The position numbers and the translations under genes are program-made. DNA of 64,000 nucleotides, taken from Haliclona indistincta. Lineage: Eukaryota; Porifera; Demospongiae; Haplosclerida; Chalinidae. This document shows, one piece after another, positions 49,301 to 61,134 of this stretch. A model generated the notes under the pieces. That model did not search any database and was not told the origin of the DNA. It saw only the letters and a program-made list of their open reading frames with translations. Location of the stretch: assembly GCA_964017065.1 (NCBI GenBank), contig OZ024789.1, forward strand, positions 2,414,657-2,478,656, read 5' to 3'. Position 1 is the stretch's first letter. Every line of letters starts with the position of its first letter.

Positions 49301-52107
49301 AATAATATAATAAAAAACTAACGATTGCAAGAGTAAAGGAACAAGGATTGAAAAAAAAAGGAACGAGATGGGATGATGCTTGCAAAAAAGTGAAATTTCC
49401 AAGTATCGCAGCTTGCTGCGCCGACCTGCTACAATGCAGAATCCTCTTCCCATACCTTGCGAGCAGCTAGAGCCCTCAAGACCGAGTAAGTTTTATAAAT
49501 TCCTCTATAAAATTGGGCTTCACCTTCGTCAACTACTTTATAACCATCCATTACTTCATCGTGCTGCGCCATCCAAAACACAGCTACTTATACATGTACA
49601 GTTTATTAATTACTTGGATTATGCCTTTGACCTTGACCTTGCTTGTTCGAGAAACTCTGGCATTTGTGCTTCTACTTTGATTCAAGCTGCTGCATGATAT
49701 ATGTACCTGAGACTTCTATTAAATTTTTGCAAGCATTATTCCTCTAGTGTCATCCCTACACTTTTAGTTTATTAAATTACTTTACTTGTTCCTGTTAATT
49801 TTGATCACTATCAGTTTGAACTTATTAGCTGTATTCTGTTTAGCTGTTATTTCATTTTGACAACTCTGTGAGCAGCAGTTACTATAGTCTAGCAGATGAG
49901 AAGGTACACAGAGTGAAGTGAAGTAAAGTAAAGTGTAAATCCGGATTGCACAGGCCTAACTCTCAATGCTGTAATACTTTTTAGCCAGCTAGGTGTTAAT
50001 GCAGTTGCCAGTTCCTTTTCTTCACTATACTGTCTATATTTATCCAGGATATAGTACAGCTTGATACAATTTTTCACACCTCTACATAGCTTGCTCGCTG
50101 AAGCATCCAGAGCAGAGGCAAAGAACAGTACCATTTAAAAACTGATGTGGGCGGAGTAAAGCGACAAGATGGCATTGCCTGCACTCCAAAGTGGTTCAAA
50201 AAACCATTTTTTTTTCAAGAATAACTCGCCAATAGTGTGGTAGTGGTTCTTTCACTAAGGACAGCGCTATATAGGCTTACTGAAAGGAGAAGAACAATTT
50301 GTGTGGGTGGTGATCTCAGTAGACCCCTTTAGAGATGCCTGCAAGCTTCACTAAAGGTATTTTTATGCCATGCACAGAACAATCATCTGATCAATCCTAT
50401 ATAAGTCTAGAAATGCTAAAACAGCAAAGATCTGCAATGGAGGCCTTTTGAGAGTCGCCATCTTGATTTCATCATCAAGCAAGCAGTCCCAGCGACTTTC
50501 ATAGACTTCATACAAATGCTTACACTTAATTTACTTACAGATAGTTAAAATCCAGTAGAAATGTATAACAGTTTTTCACTCGTGAGTAGCCACCATCAAT
50601 TCGTAGTCATCTCTACATACCACTGCTGAGCAACAGTGTTAATTAAAAATTTTGTCTAAGCCACTAACAGTGAGATAATGGTTACTGGGAGCAAATTATT
50701 AAAACAAGTGCTGTTTAGAGATGTGACAAACATCACTAAATCGGGTCCCAAGCTTATGAATATTAATGAGAGTTTAAAATCCCGCATGCTAACTATAATA
50801 ATAATGTTTTGGAAGCCATAATTATTGTCCCAGCTCCTGATATGTGTATTACAAACACTACCTATAAACGTAATTTCTACCAACATGCACAAAGATCTAG
50901 ACATTTTTGTCTGTTACATTTAATTTTTGCATTATTGCATAGTTGCTAGCTAATAATTATGCTACAAATATTTGAGACGATTGACTGAAAATTTCCCAAT
51001 CTACAGTAAATATTATTGCTTTATTAATTAATTAATTTATTGTAAGTACATTTACAACTGTACTTAATGGTGATTATGATTGTAGCTTTTCTTGCCACAA
51101 GAATTTAAAGTGGAAACCAATTAGAAATAAGGGCGACTTGCGCACTCTTTATAGTTTACTGGTGAGGTTGACTCACAACTCTCACCCCTTCTCTCTGGAA
51201 GGTAGATCGTTTCGATGGTCTTTTTTGTCCTGTGGGAGTAATGTGACTCCACAGGATTTCCTGTGGAATATCTAGATATTCCACAGGAAATCCTGTGGAA
51301 TAACTAGATATTCCACAGGAAATCCTGTATTCCCATGGTATAACTGAAATACACCACGGGGCGGTGCCTTTGAAACCATGGTACAATGTAGTCTATGATA
51401 GTAACTATGTAATCATTATTAATATTGTACTATTCTGGTACTATTATATATTTTGTGTAATAATGTATGTACAGTATCCACTCACGTACTTGTACTCAGT
51501 GAGAACATGTGGTGTTCATTGCATCTGACAAGATTCTTATAGATAGCTTTATACATAGCTCCAAACTGATAATATGATGGAGTAGGACCATACCCTGCTA
51601 CTATGTACAAGATGTCCTCCTCTCCGTCCTTAAATGCTATTGTGCCACAGTCTCTCTTTCTCATCGGTGCCCCACCCTCTGATATGGTGGGTGATAACTC
51701 CATCCAGTGAAGAGACGATGTGCTCAATGAGTGAATACTGTTATGAAAGCAGTCATCATGGTTACAGTAACCACCAAAGAAGTGGAGTGCGTCACCCACT
51801 GCAGTACAGCCATATCCAAACACTCCCAGTGGAGGAGCTCCACTTGTTGGCTGACGTGTCCAGTCTCCTCTCTTAGAGTGGAACACCTCCACACAGGATA
51901 TAAACCGTCTTTTTTCTAGACTATCATGTACTTGTGGCATACCATCCACCCATCCAGCCCACATGTAAACGTTACTACCAACACGAATGGTTTGATGTCC
52001 AACACGAGGGTCAGGCTCGTACCTAGTGCTGTTTGCTGTGAAGAGAAAGATATATTATTTTAGTCAAAAACTTATTGAATAAACAATGACTCACGTTGAG
52101 TCGCCAT
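46321..52107 (-). CDS. Kelch-repeat, coiled-coil, TKL-type protein kinase
   Basis: Minus-strand exons: 52095-52107, 51490-52035, 48946-49109, 48547-48726, 48339-48486, 48107-48294, 47871-48029, 47492-47557, 47246-47434, 46395-47184, 46321-46340; 820 residues. The first five exons form Kelch-like blades (GYGCTAVGDALHFFGGY, YIVAGYG, AAVFGGKSASG, LLVIVGGIT, LLVIFGG). Exons 7-9 are a Gln/Glu coiled coil with heptad-like TREKEQV repeats. Exon 10 is the kinase: GSGGWGVV loop, VAAK lysine, HRDISSANVLLE catalytic loop, SDYGSA in place of DFG, YAAPEA and DTFSYGVLLIEM. All catalytic residues are present. The sequence groups with TKL kinases by eye. It is probably a cytoplasmic receptor-less signalling kinase; its partner is unknown. 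Intron 2 is 2.4 kb. Confidence 0.8.
47613..47862. mobile_element. 250-bp MITE beside a splice donor of the kinase gene
   Basis: GTTCCGCG and TTTAGGAATTTGCGCTTTCT on the left pair with AGAAAGCGCAAATTCCTAAA and GCGGAAC on the right; ATAT flanks both ends. The duplicate gene lacks it (57845-57857 is the empty site), so it inserted after the duplication, a few bases from the donor of exon 47871-48029. Confidence 0.8.
49110..51489. other. large intron of the Kelch kinase gene, mostly repeats
   Basis: Contains a palindrome at 49175-49251 (TACAGCCATGGCCAGGAGTC and its complement), a plus-strand frame at 49380-49697 ending in LACSRNSGICASTLIQAA that looks like a transposon-gene end, and palindromic repeats at 51240-51336. 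The first part (to about 49700) is also present in degenerate form after the duplicate gene at 59160-59390. The stretch 50150-51150 holds nothing I can name. Confidence 0.45.
51240..51336. repeat. tandem palindromes based on TTCCACAGGAAATCC
   Basis: ATTCCACAGGAAATCCTGTG and its reverse complement alternate three times around TCTAGATA or ACTAGATA. The stretch can fold into stable hairpins. Confidence 0.8.
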
Positions 52108-52439
52108 ATTATCTCAAGAGGTAGTTAGCTCATTAATGATGTAACTTAACCTCAATCACTGAAGAGCTAGTATAAATTGACTGAACTTGCTGCACTGATG
52201 AACCGGTCAGCTGCATTCAGGCACTGAACCAATGCAGTGATGACTAAAATAATCCTAATATCAGTCAAGAACACTCAAGTGAGAATAGGACGGTAACATC
52301 AAACACTGAAAAATGGGCCGAAGGGCACTGAGCTGGACTAGTCTTTGTAGTACGTGTTAAATCCTAGGATAGCGAAACTGTCAGAGTCTACTTGGGTGTA
52401 TTGATCTCGTTATCCTTGAGTCACAATTCTTCAGTCCTG
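52108..52439. other. upstream region of the Kelch kinase gene
   Basis: No coding sequence is supported. It separates the kinase start codon at 52107 from the start of the duplicated ANAPC4 promoter near 52440 and should hold the kinase promoter. Confidence 0.4.
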
Positions 52440-52651
52440 GCTTAGTGTTATTATGATCGACTAACTAGTGGTAGCGTTTGATTCACACGGGTTGACTGGT
52501 GGCTGTCGAGTAATACGCTACAATGATATTATGTAGACTGAATGAACGGAAATAGGCGGGTCTTTGGATTAGTGTTTGAAATTGCGGACGTGAACGGAAA
52601 ATAGCGGCACCACCCACGTGTAGCAGTGTAGACGACGTGCAGGAGGAGCAG

Positions 52652-53070
52652 CATAGGCGGCTGCAGGGACGGGCCCACCCGGGCAATGCCCAGGTAGTGC
52701 AGCTGACTTACCTTTCCAGTCATTAGGCAGCAGGGCTCTAACCACTGTCAGGCGCGTAGCCTCCGGCAGGGGGGCAATTGCCCCCCCGTTTTTTGCTGAC
52801 TTGGTAGATGAATTTAGTTATTATGAATGACTATGTTGATTTAGCAGCCTTAGTATATGAAAACAGTTGCTATGTGTTGCTAAATCTGGGTTGGAGTCAT
52901 CAGTGTTGAAACCACACATGCAATCATTTGTTTGTGTAGGCTAATTGATCAATACACATAGCCCCCCCCCCCTCCCCCGTTGGCAATTATATATTCATAT
53001 TTCTACTGCCCCCTCTGCTATCATTCGTTATATAATGCCCAGGTTAACATCAAATCCTGCAGCCGCCCAT
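52652..53070. mobile_element. hAT-type MITE inserted in the ANAPC4 exon 1 copy
   Basis: GAGGAGCAG is duplicated at 52643-52651 and 53071-53079. Ends CATAGGCGGCTGCAGG and CCTGCAGCCGCCCATG. 419 bp, no reading frame of note. Eight to nine bp target duplication suggests hAT. Confidence 0.75.
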
Positions 53071-53214
53071 GAGGAGCAGGCTGTGCTATCGCCCAGCCAG
53101 CGAGCCAGGCTGAGTCAGAGAGCCTGAGAAGGCGGCCGGGAAGAGGTGTCACTAATGCAATGGTCTCCAACTATGGACGTGATTACCTTGGCTTTCACCG
53201 ACCACTCGGTAATA

Positions 53215-53715
53215 GGGGTATTCCAAAAGTACGTCATCTACTCAGTACAATTACCATAGTAACGCATGCGGCCGCCATTTTGTTTGGGTCTAGATTCACC
53301 GCCTGACAATCTTAGACTGCACTATCACAACCATAATGAATACCAGCTTGTATCTTGATGGTATCCCAGGTGCCTTTCCAACTAAGTACATGGTTTAATA
53401 TTGGATCATGGCTATAATTTTATAGGATCGATACTGCAGATCGCGTGGCTAGGATAAGGCTGTCAGGCTTGTCCCCGTTTCGTCTGACCCGTTTCGTCGA
53501 CTCTCGATTGGTCGACTATAGGCTGTCACAACTTCTCAGGTTCATGGTTAGCAAGAAATGTCATTAACATACGGCTGGTATTCATTATAGTTGTGATAGT
53601 GCAGTCTAAGATAGTACAGCCGGTGCCGAATCTTGTACAAGTGGACCCAAACAAAATGGCGGCCGCATGCGTTACTATGGTAATTGTTGTAGATGACGTA
53701 CTTTAGGAAAACCCC
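53215..53715. mobile_element. TA-target MITE with arms of about 130 bp
   Basis: Flanked by TA (53213-53214 and 53716-53717). GGGGT and AAGTACGTCATCT on the left pair with AGATGACGTACTTT and ACCCC on the right; complementarity continues through CGCATGCGGCCGCCATTTTG. No transposase. Confidence 0.75.
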
Positions 53716-54272
53716 TATAGCAGCGCCCATCGTTGGCTTGGTTTCACTCTTTACGATTTCACAGTAGGGCCTGGGGACCAGGCTAGTAACAGTAGAGAAA
53801 ACAGGAAAGAAGTGTCGGAGCGCATTATACTTTCCTCTAGAGGAAAGATGAAGAGGTAGAGAAGAGGAAGTAGTCACCAAGGTCTGAATTCTAAAATATA
53901 ATGTAGTCCTCAAGGTTATTATGGTAAGTTATTGCCTCTATAGAACTTTTGCTGAAGTCATTATTATCATGACAGCATTTCAAGTTCACCAATTATGCAA
54001 GGCCAGCTAGTGTCAGCACTAAAATCACTCAAGAGAAGTCCTCCAGCAAAACTGACAAAACATCTCTAGCTATAGCAAATTAAGCCTTTGGGGCTGAAGC
54101 ACTTACTTGTAGAAGCAAAAATAGTGTCTGTGTCTATACTGCCAATAGTTATGGCCAACATCTCAATGGGAGATATTTAATAATTATTTTATTTAAATAC
54201 ACTTGTTGTCATGGATACCAAACCAGCCAACTACGTCTCCAGTGTCAATCACTTCTTTATTTGTTTGTCCAA

Positions 54273-54337
54273 GCACATGGTGCAATCGGTTAATGCGTTT
54301 GGCCGAAAGTTTGCTGGTTCGAGCCCAGCCAGGTGCG
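54273..54337 (+). pseudogene. tRNA-Asn pseudogene
   Basis: Duplicate of the tRNA at 42383-42456 in the corresponding intron. It keeps the T arm (GGTTCGAGCCC) and the 3' acceptor strand but has lost TGTTAAC with the anticodon, has GCACATG where GCACCTG is needed, and shows other base changes. 65 nt. Confidence 0.88.
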
Positions 54338-54513
54338 GTTTAATTTTTTCTTTAGGATGTTTTATCTTCCCAGCACCTATTGTCCGAGTATCTGTAATTC
54401 CCGCGGTTATCACGCACTGACACAATTCACTTTGATGTGCATTAAAATTGCAATTCACTTTTAAATTGGTGTACAATTGTGAATATGATCTAGTGTTGTG
54501 CATTAATCGCATA

Positions 54514-55120
54514 TTAAGCCTTTAAGGCCTATTGACGCCTTTAGGCGTCATAATTGACTCCACCTACTCTAGACATCATAAAAAGTGCAAAAAGTGCTCA
54601 AGAAAGGTCAAATCAAGTTTAATTGCAAAAGATGACTTTACCTGAAAAAAACAACAGTTTTTCGGTGCGCCCTCCGCACTAAAACGTACAGCACGGGGGG
54701 AATTTTAAAGGGGGTGTCCCCCTGTCAACCCGGGGTTCGAAGGGGCAGAGCCCCTTGCCACTTTTGGCATTTTAAGGCTTCAGGACGCCCGGAAATGCAT
54801 ACTTGGGCATAGAATATGGTCTAAACTATGCTGTTTGCTCACCTGGACACACCAGGTTTTTGTATCAGTCACCAGGGCTAAACGAAGATCAAAATTGGCT
54901 AAAAAATGACGAGGTCGCAGCACTTAAGTGGCTTCAGTTCCGAAGTGGGAGTGGCCAACTCAGGGTTTAGTACATGGTTGTAAACTTTGACATGCCAGGA
55001 AAAAAACAGTGCTAGTTTGGAACAGCTAGCGTACTGCATGTTGTAGAAAATCGCAAGACAAACTGTCAGTTTCGAGCAAGTCGAATTTTTGTCAAAATAA
55101 TTCAGGCACTAAAGGGTTAA
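54514..55120. mobile_element. full-length TTAA-target MITE
   Basis: TTAA at 54514-54517 and 55117-55120, with ends GCCTTTAAGGCC and GGCACTAAAGGG. It matches the truncated elements at 11970 and 14659 over most of their length, including a GGGG-rich hairpin (GGGGTTCGAAGGGG). No coding sequence. Confidence 0.8.
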
Positions 55121-56471
55121 CATGATTTTTGTATAATAGTTATACTCAAAATCATATACTTCTCTGGTGTTAGTGTGTGATCAGTGTCTGGTACTGTAGG
55201 ATAGTGGAGTGTGCGAGAGGATATATCAGCAGTTTGAAACAGTTCATGAACAATGACAGCACTGACTCCATGCACCATGAATCAACACATGATGAAGAAT
55301 CATCAACAAGGTCAATACCATGTACTCTATATACACTAGCACACTAATTCACCCTCCATCTCTCTCTCTCTCTTCAGGTCTCGGCTCATCTCTCTTCAGT
55401 GCTATACTCATGGCTGTCTCTCGTGTCTGGTTCATTGCAGCAGTGACAAGGAGCTGAGTGAGGAGGATGACAAACAGCTAGCACTGTGGGCTGTTGCTCA
55501 GGTTCCCATGGACACCTCTCCACTAGAGTGGGAGGGGTTAATGTCACATGATGATATTATGTCAGTATCACTGGATAATCAAGTGTTGGATCGGTCAGTG
55601 AATAGCATTACACTGTACCAACTTCTACCAATTTGAGACCACTAGCACAAAAGATGCATGAGATATTCTCGAGAGAATTGGTCAGCATTTACGAGGTTAA
55701 AATTCCAGCAAGATAATTTAGTAATTAAAGGGTTAAGTCCTTTGAAGTGTTTTACACACCAAAGCAGTCCACCATAGCTAGTTCATATTGAGTGTTGTAT
55801 GTTCCACTTAGTGTCTCAGAGGTTGATCTGGCTCCATGTCTCACTCAAGTACTGCTCAATCAAGCTAGTCACTTCCAGTCACGTTCTCTGTCAGTGTCTG
55901 GTTCACGAAGACTAGCAGCACTGGTAAGAGATACTATACAACTGTATAGTAGTAACTAGCTAGTACTGATCAGTAGCTCATAGTACTATTTTGTGTATGA
56001 TGGTTAAGTGTTGTTCACTGTGTGTAGCTCTCGTCCAGTGGTAAGAGAGTGAGACTGTTTAATGTTGATGCTGAGGAAGAAGAGGAGCTTGAGGAGGACT
56101 GACCTTATCATCAACTGAATAACTACCATTAACTACACATTATGTACATGTAGAGGAATTGCTTGAAATAATTATTGTAATAAAGATTTACAAAGTAGTT
56201 GCACTTAATTCCTGAAAGAAGTGAGGCTACTGATCGTAACAGTACGCTGGGCATGAATTAGCGTCATGCGTTTCTGTCATGCTTAGCAATGTAATTAACA
56301 CCCATGCTTGAAGGCCAGGGCACGTACACTGCACAATTTATGAGGCAATGCCTGCAAATTTGTAGCTAGCTTATAGTTAGACAATAACATAAGTTAGTAC
56401 AAACAGCACTAGTTGAGTATGTGTTAGAGTTCCACTATATAACTTGAGACACAGCTTATTAGGTCACCAGC

Positions 56472-59096
56472 TCACAGGTCTGTGATGGAGGCTATAGAGA
56501 GAGCACACACAGTGAGATAGTAATGAGGTGACGTGTGAATGCGCAGTCTGACCTACCTATAGCTAGTAGGTCTATGATCAGCATGATGTCCCTCATACTG
56601 GGACGATCAGCTGGTCTCTCACTAGTACACCTCCTCACCAGGGACACCATGGCTGCCCACTGGATTTGCAGGATCTGAGCCTCTCTCTGTGCTGGACTGG
56701 ACTCGGGAAACCTTCGAACACACATCTCTATCAGCAAGACTCCATAACTGAAGATGTCCATTTTAGGAGAGTGTTGGTCGGGATAGCGAGCCTCGGGAGC
56801 AGCATAAGCTGGGCTGCCTGGAGCTACTGTAGCAACAGCATTCATGAAATTAGCAGAACCATAATCAGAAATCTTTGCCCGGAAGCCAATAGGGAGTGGC
56901 TCGAGCAGTACGTTGGCACTGCTGATGTCACGATGGATGATCGGAGAGGGCCTCCACTGGTGTAAATAGCGCAGAGCACAGGCCACATCTTGGGCAATAG
57001 TGGTTATCTGTACTTGGGTTAAAATTCTCTTTTCCAGCTCCCTGCGCAGGCTGGTAGGCATAAGCTCAGTGAGGATGACTGCTTCTCCTTCTCTCGTGGC
57101 TCCTATGAACAGTAACATGTTGGGATGACGGATCATGGCTGCTATTTTCATTTCACGTGAGAACAAATGCTGGTTATATTCTGAGATAATCATGTTGTGA
57201 AGAAATTTTGCAGCCACTCGAAGACCACGGAAATTGGCAACCTTTACTACTCCCCATCCTCCACTGCCAAGCACCTCCTCAGTCAGCTCCACCTCCTCTC
57301 TCCTCACCACCCAGTGGGGCTGCTTCTCCCTCCCCTCATCGATCCTCATGACTGACAGCTGGAGATGCGAACACAATTATACAGTAACAACAGTGATGAT
57401 ATCACTATGACATCACTGACCTGCTGTCTGAGCTGCTGGATCTGTTGCTGAGACTGAGTGTTGGCTGTCTGTAGCTGCTGATTCTCTCTCATCAACTGTT
57501 GTGACTCCTCCGTCCTCAAGTGTAGGTTTTGTTCCAACTCTCTCATTGCTTGCTCCTTCTCCCTGGTCACTTGCTCCTTCTCGCTGGTCATTTGTTCCTT
57601 CTCTCTGGTCACTTGTTCCTTCTCCCTGGTCACTTGCTCCTTCTCCCTGGTCAGTTGCTCTTTCTCTCTTGTCAGTTGCTGGTTCTATTACAGTGGCTAC
57701 CATCAATAAATTAACACATGTACTAAGATACAAACCTGTTCTGTCAATTGTTGATTCATTTGTTGCTCCCTCTCCATGGCCTGCTGTGACTGCAGTTCCA
57801 CCTGATTGAGAGTGCTCTCAGTACAATTCACTAGGTGATGATGTGTACATGTATACCTGTTCCTTCTCTCTAGTCACTTGTTCCTTCTCTCTGATCACTT
57901 GCTCCTTCTCCCTGGTCACTTGCTCCTTCTCCCTGGTCACTTGCTCCTTCTCTCTGGTCAGATGCTGGTTTTCTCTGGTCAGTCTCTGCTCGACCTCCCT
58001 GGCTCTCTCCTGCTGCAGTTGTTGCTGTACCTGTGTGATGTGGTAGCCACCATTACTACTACTACTACACTAACAGCATTGTTAGTCACAGAGAGGGAAC
58101 TATGAATGTCTCACCTTCTCTAGCTCCACTGCAGTACGGTTCCTCCATTTTGACATCATCTCCTGGTACATCTGCTGGTACTCTCTCTTGTCTTCCAAGG
58201 CTGCTCCCTCTAATATTCTACCTACCACCCACTGCCCGCCATCTTCTTGCAGGACTGCATGGGAGAAAGAAGCTGTCATGTCTGCAGGATACTTGCACCA
58301 CTGCCCATGTGTCTCTCACTATAGCTGCTGTACTGCATGGACAATACATTGAGAGTACTCACTCAATTCAATGAGGGCAGTGTGGGATAGATTGTCAGAA
58401 CCAAGTGATCTCCGTCCACCAAATATTACCAGTAACACACTGTGTGGTGATAGTTGGAGAGCAGAAAGTGAGTGGTAGCATCTTTCAGTCACAGAGTCAG
58501 GGAGGGATAGCTGAAGAATGTATACAATATCAAACCAATCTTGAAAGTGACTAAGATACAAACACTATACCTTCTTCCACTGGTTTGTAGTGAGGTCACC
58601 AATCCAACAGTCACTGATAGCACTCCGCCCACTGTGCCCTCCCACTATCACTATTTGTGGACCACTCACACATGTGGTAGCATGATAACATCTCCTCTCA
58701 GGCCATTCCACTGATCGGTTGATAGGTTTGTTGATCCTGGTCCAGTGCTGGTAAGAAGAAGAGCAGACTCATCCTGGGCTATCACTTCATAACAGACATG
58801 CTCACAGCACATAACATGATGTGTTAGCAATTGTGTATGTGATTACACTGTTACACAATATGCTGCTATTTGCATGTATACAGTTGGTCTAACCATTTAC
58901 CCACACTATCACACAATCGTCATAACACTCACCACAGTATCTCTACTCAGCGCAACTATCAACAGATCATCAGTGAAGGTTCCTGATTCACTCCTACCAC
59001 CAAACAGTGCAGCTTTTCTCTCACCCACTGGAGTAAGTGTAAAACTGGAACATGGAGGAGGAGGCTGTCCAGTAATGTTTGGTGAACTCCACTCTC
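56472..59096 (-). pseudogene. 5'-truncated duplicate of the Kelch kinase gene, kinase domain open
   Basis: Minus-strand exons: 58933-59096, 58571-58747, 58363-58510, 58115-58318, 57857-58030, 57736-57801, 57421-57684, 56557-57358, 56472-56491. The first two exons (start codon and first Kelch blades) are missing. Exon 58115-58318 has a one-base insertion near 58308 (CCCATGTGTC against CCCAGTGTC at 48283) and is 16 bp longer than its parent, which breaks the frame. The coiled-coil exon has more TREKEQV-type repeats (264 bp against 189). The kinase frame is intact: GSGGWGVVKVANFRG, VAAK, HRDISSANVLLE, SDYGSA. It could still be translated from an internal start as a coiled-coil kinase. Confidence 0.7.
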
Positions 59097-60217
59097 CTAC
59101 AGGAGGTGGTGAATTTACATACTGTTTGAAAAATGCATGTGCAGGGGAGTCGGAACCTATTGGGCCAGTACAGCCATGGCCAGGAGTGAATCGTGTAATC
59201 GACCATGATTCTTAATAGGCATGGTTGATTATGGACTGCTGCAATGGCTGTACCACACATTTTTGATATTGATATTCACAAAATGATACAATCGCATTCA
59301 TTTAAAAAAAGTAATAATAAAAGACTAAAATGTGTAGAGAAACTCAATCATGTCTCGCCTTTGATTCAAGCTGCGGCATGATATTGGACCTTATACTTGG
59401 CAATTCAATTTTTGCTAGCATTGTTTCTTTCCATTTTCAAGCCTTGTTTGTTTACATTATTTTGCAGAAATCCTCCCCACACTTTTCTGTTTTTAAATGA
59501 AAACTTTATTAGGGAGGCACGGTAGTGCCTCCCTATGTAGGGTTGAACGAGAAAACAAGATGGCGGCTACATACAATGTATTAGCGTTCAAACGCTGATA
59601 TTTCGCCTGGTGATGATTTTATACGTCCAAAGACACTTAGATCTGCTCTCTGGCGTTGCCTCATCTTACAGTAGCAAGGAGATCGCTCGAAATTGTTGCT
59701 AAAGTGACGAACCTGGAAACGGTGAAAATCGAGTTTCGTCATCTTCGTCTTCTTCTTTCTTTCTTCTTTCTTCTTTCTTCAGCGCGCCTAGCGCATTTAC
59801 GCGAGCATTGCCGAGACCAAAACACCCACGAGCAGTCGTGAAATTCTCCTGGCAGGTGCCTTTTGAACTTTGTTTTTAGCGTAACGGCGATATAAATTCC
59901 GCGATTTCTTGATCGTGATCCATTGTCAGCTAAGTGCAGACAGGTATTCGTGCAGACAGAGTCGTCGCGTGCAGTTTGCTTGCCTATCGATGGGCATCGA
60001 ATATAGTCCGTAAGTTACCGTCCACGCCCACCAGCATGTAGGCATGCGCTTATTATGCCGGAATAATTTTGAGAATAATAGGCAATGAAAAGAATTCGAG
60101 AATATTCTGGAATAATCGGTCAAATTTTGATACGTCGAGCACGTGCGCTAAGTCAACTATGGCAGCTAAAACTGTCCTGAACTGTCTCAGTAGAAGCAGC
60201 AACAGAAGAGTTGACGG
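59097..60217. other. duplication edge and repeat-rich stretch
   Basis: 59160-59390 still matches the palindrome region of the parent intron (49175-49700), marking the end of the duplicated segment. 59950-60000 resembles the outer arm of the foldback element at 8392. No gene is supported. Confidence 0.45.
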
Positions 60218-60920
60218 GTGCCACTGATGAGAGAGAAACATGGTGACGCCGATTACGAACTGTCTCTGAGTGATAGCGAAGAGGAAACCAGTGCAAACGA
60301 TGAATCATCAGACGATCAGAGAATCATGTTGCTGCTAGAATGCAATGCCAACAGCAATGCAATGCAATGCCAACAATGCAATGCAATGCCAACAATGCAA
60401 TGCCCGCAATGCAATGCCAACAGCTACTAAGCAAGCTGCAGCACCTAGTATTCTTACCGTGCTACGTCCTCCAAGGCCTTCTCAACTTTCAAGGAAACAG
60501 ACAATCGATCGTAATCCGCCTATATGAATTAACACACTCCTATGAAGGCATTCAAAGCTGCTAGTTACTTTTCACCACACTTTGTCAAAAAATTTAAACC
60601 TGAATGTGCTGATTTAATTAGTTTACTTAATCCCTTCCATTTATTACACCAACAAAGTTATCAGAGCTTAAAGAAGAATTTCCAAAATATGCTGTTCTTA
60701 CAGATGAGATTTCTTCTGAGTATTCGAGCTTACAATTTTGGAATGACAATTCATCGTCTGTTCCAAAATGGAGTGAAACTGCTCAAATTTCTTTGTTCTT
60801 CAGCCTTCTTCTGGTGCTGCAGAAAGAGTGTTTTCTGTTTTGAATAACTCATTTTGGAAGAGGCTGCTACATGTAAGAACACTTGAAGATTATGTTAATT
60901 GAAGCCTCTGTTATGCTACA
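60218..60920 (+). pseudogene. degenerate hAT-like transposase remnant with CAATGC repeats
   Basis: An acidic start (DYELSLSDSEEETSANDESS) at 60250-60320 runs into a CAATGC/CCAACA tandem repeat (60340-60425). Further on, in shifting frames, are YFSPHFVKKFKPECADL, then PSSGAAERVFSVLNNSFW near 60795-60860, and TLEDYV near 60880. The motif SSGAAERVFS is the C-terminal dimerisation signature of hAT-type transposases. Several frameshifts and the loss of most of the catalytic region make it non-functional. Confidence 0.65.
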
Positions 60921-61134
60921 GTACAACAAACGAACAAATGATTAGCTATAGTTCACTATTATAACTTCACATGAATTTTGTAATTGTGCACATTAATTTT
61001 TTCGAAAACATAAATTATAGGAATAATCTGAGAATAATCGGTCAATATCATGGGAATAATAGGATTAAAAATTGAGAAATTCTAAAAAGAATAATAGGAA
61101 AAAACAAAAGAATAATTAGCTCAAGCCTACCAGC

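Larger units (their letters stand above)
52440..56102 (+). pseudogene. ANAPC4: decayed duplicate of ANAPC4
   Basis: Promoter copy 52440-52645; exon 1 copy around 52640-52651 and 53071-53207, with the start codon lost and interrupted by an insertion; the end of exon 9 with following intron at 54206-54345; then exons 25-28 at 55200-55310, 55378-55593, 55812-55923 and 56028-56102, which still splice in frame and end in the same acidic tail. Exons 2-8 and 10-24 are absent. The kept 3' exons are nearly identical to the parent (for example one Asp to Asn change near the end), so loss of the middle was by deletion and not by slow decay. No functional APC4 can be made. Confidence 0.85.

Noticed and set aside
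48443..58374. Plus-strand frames opposite the kinase coiled coils (for example 47854-48300 and 57501-57809)
   Set aside because: They are antisense shadows of the repetitive coiled-coil exons, which have proper splice sites and phase on the minus strand.
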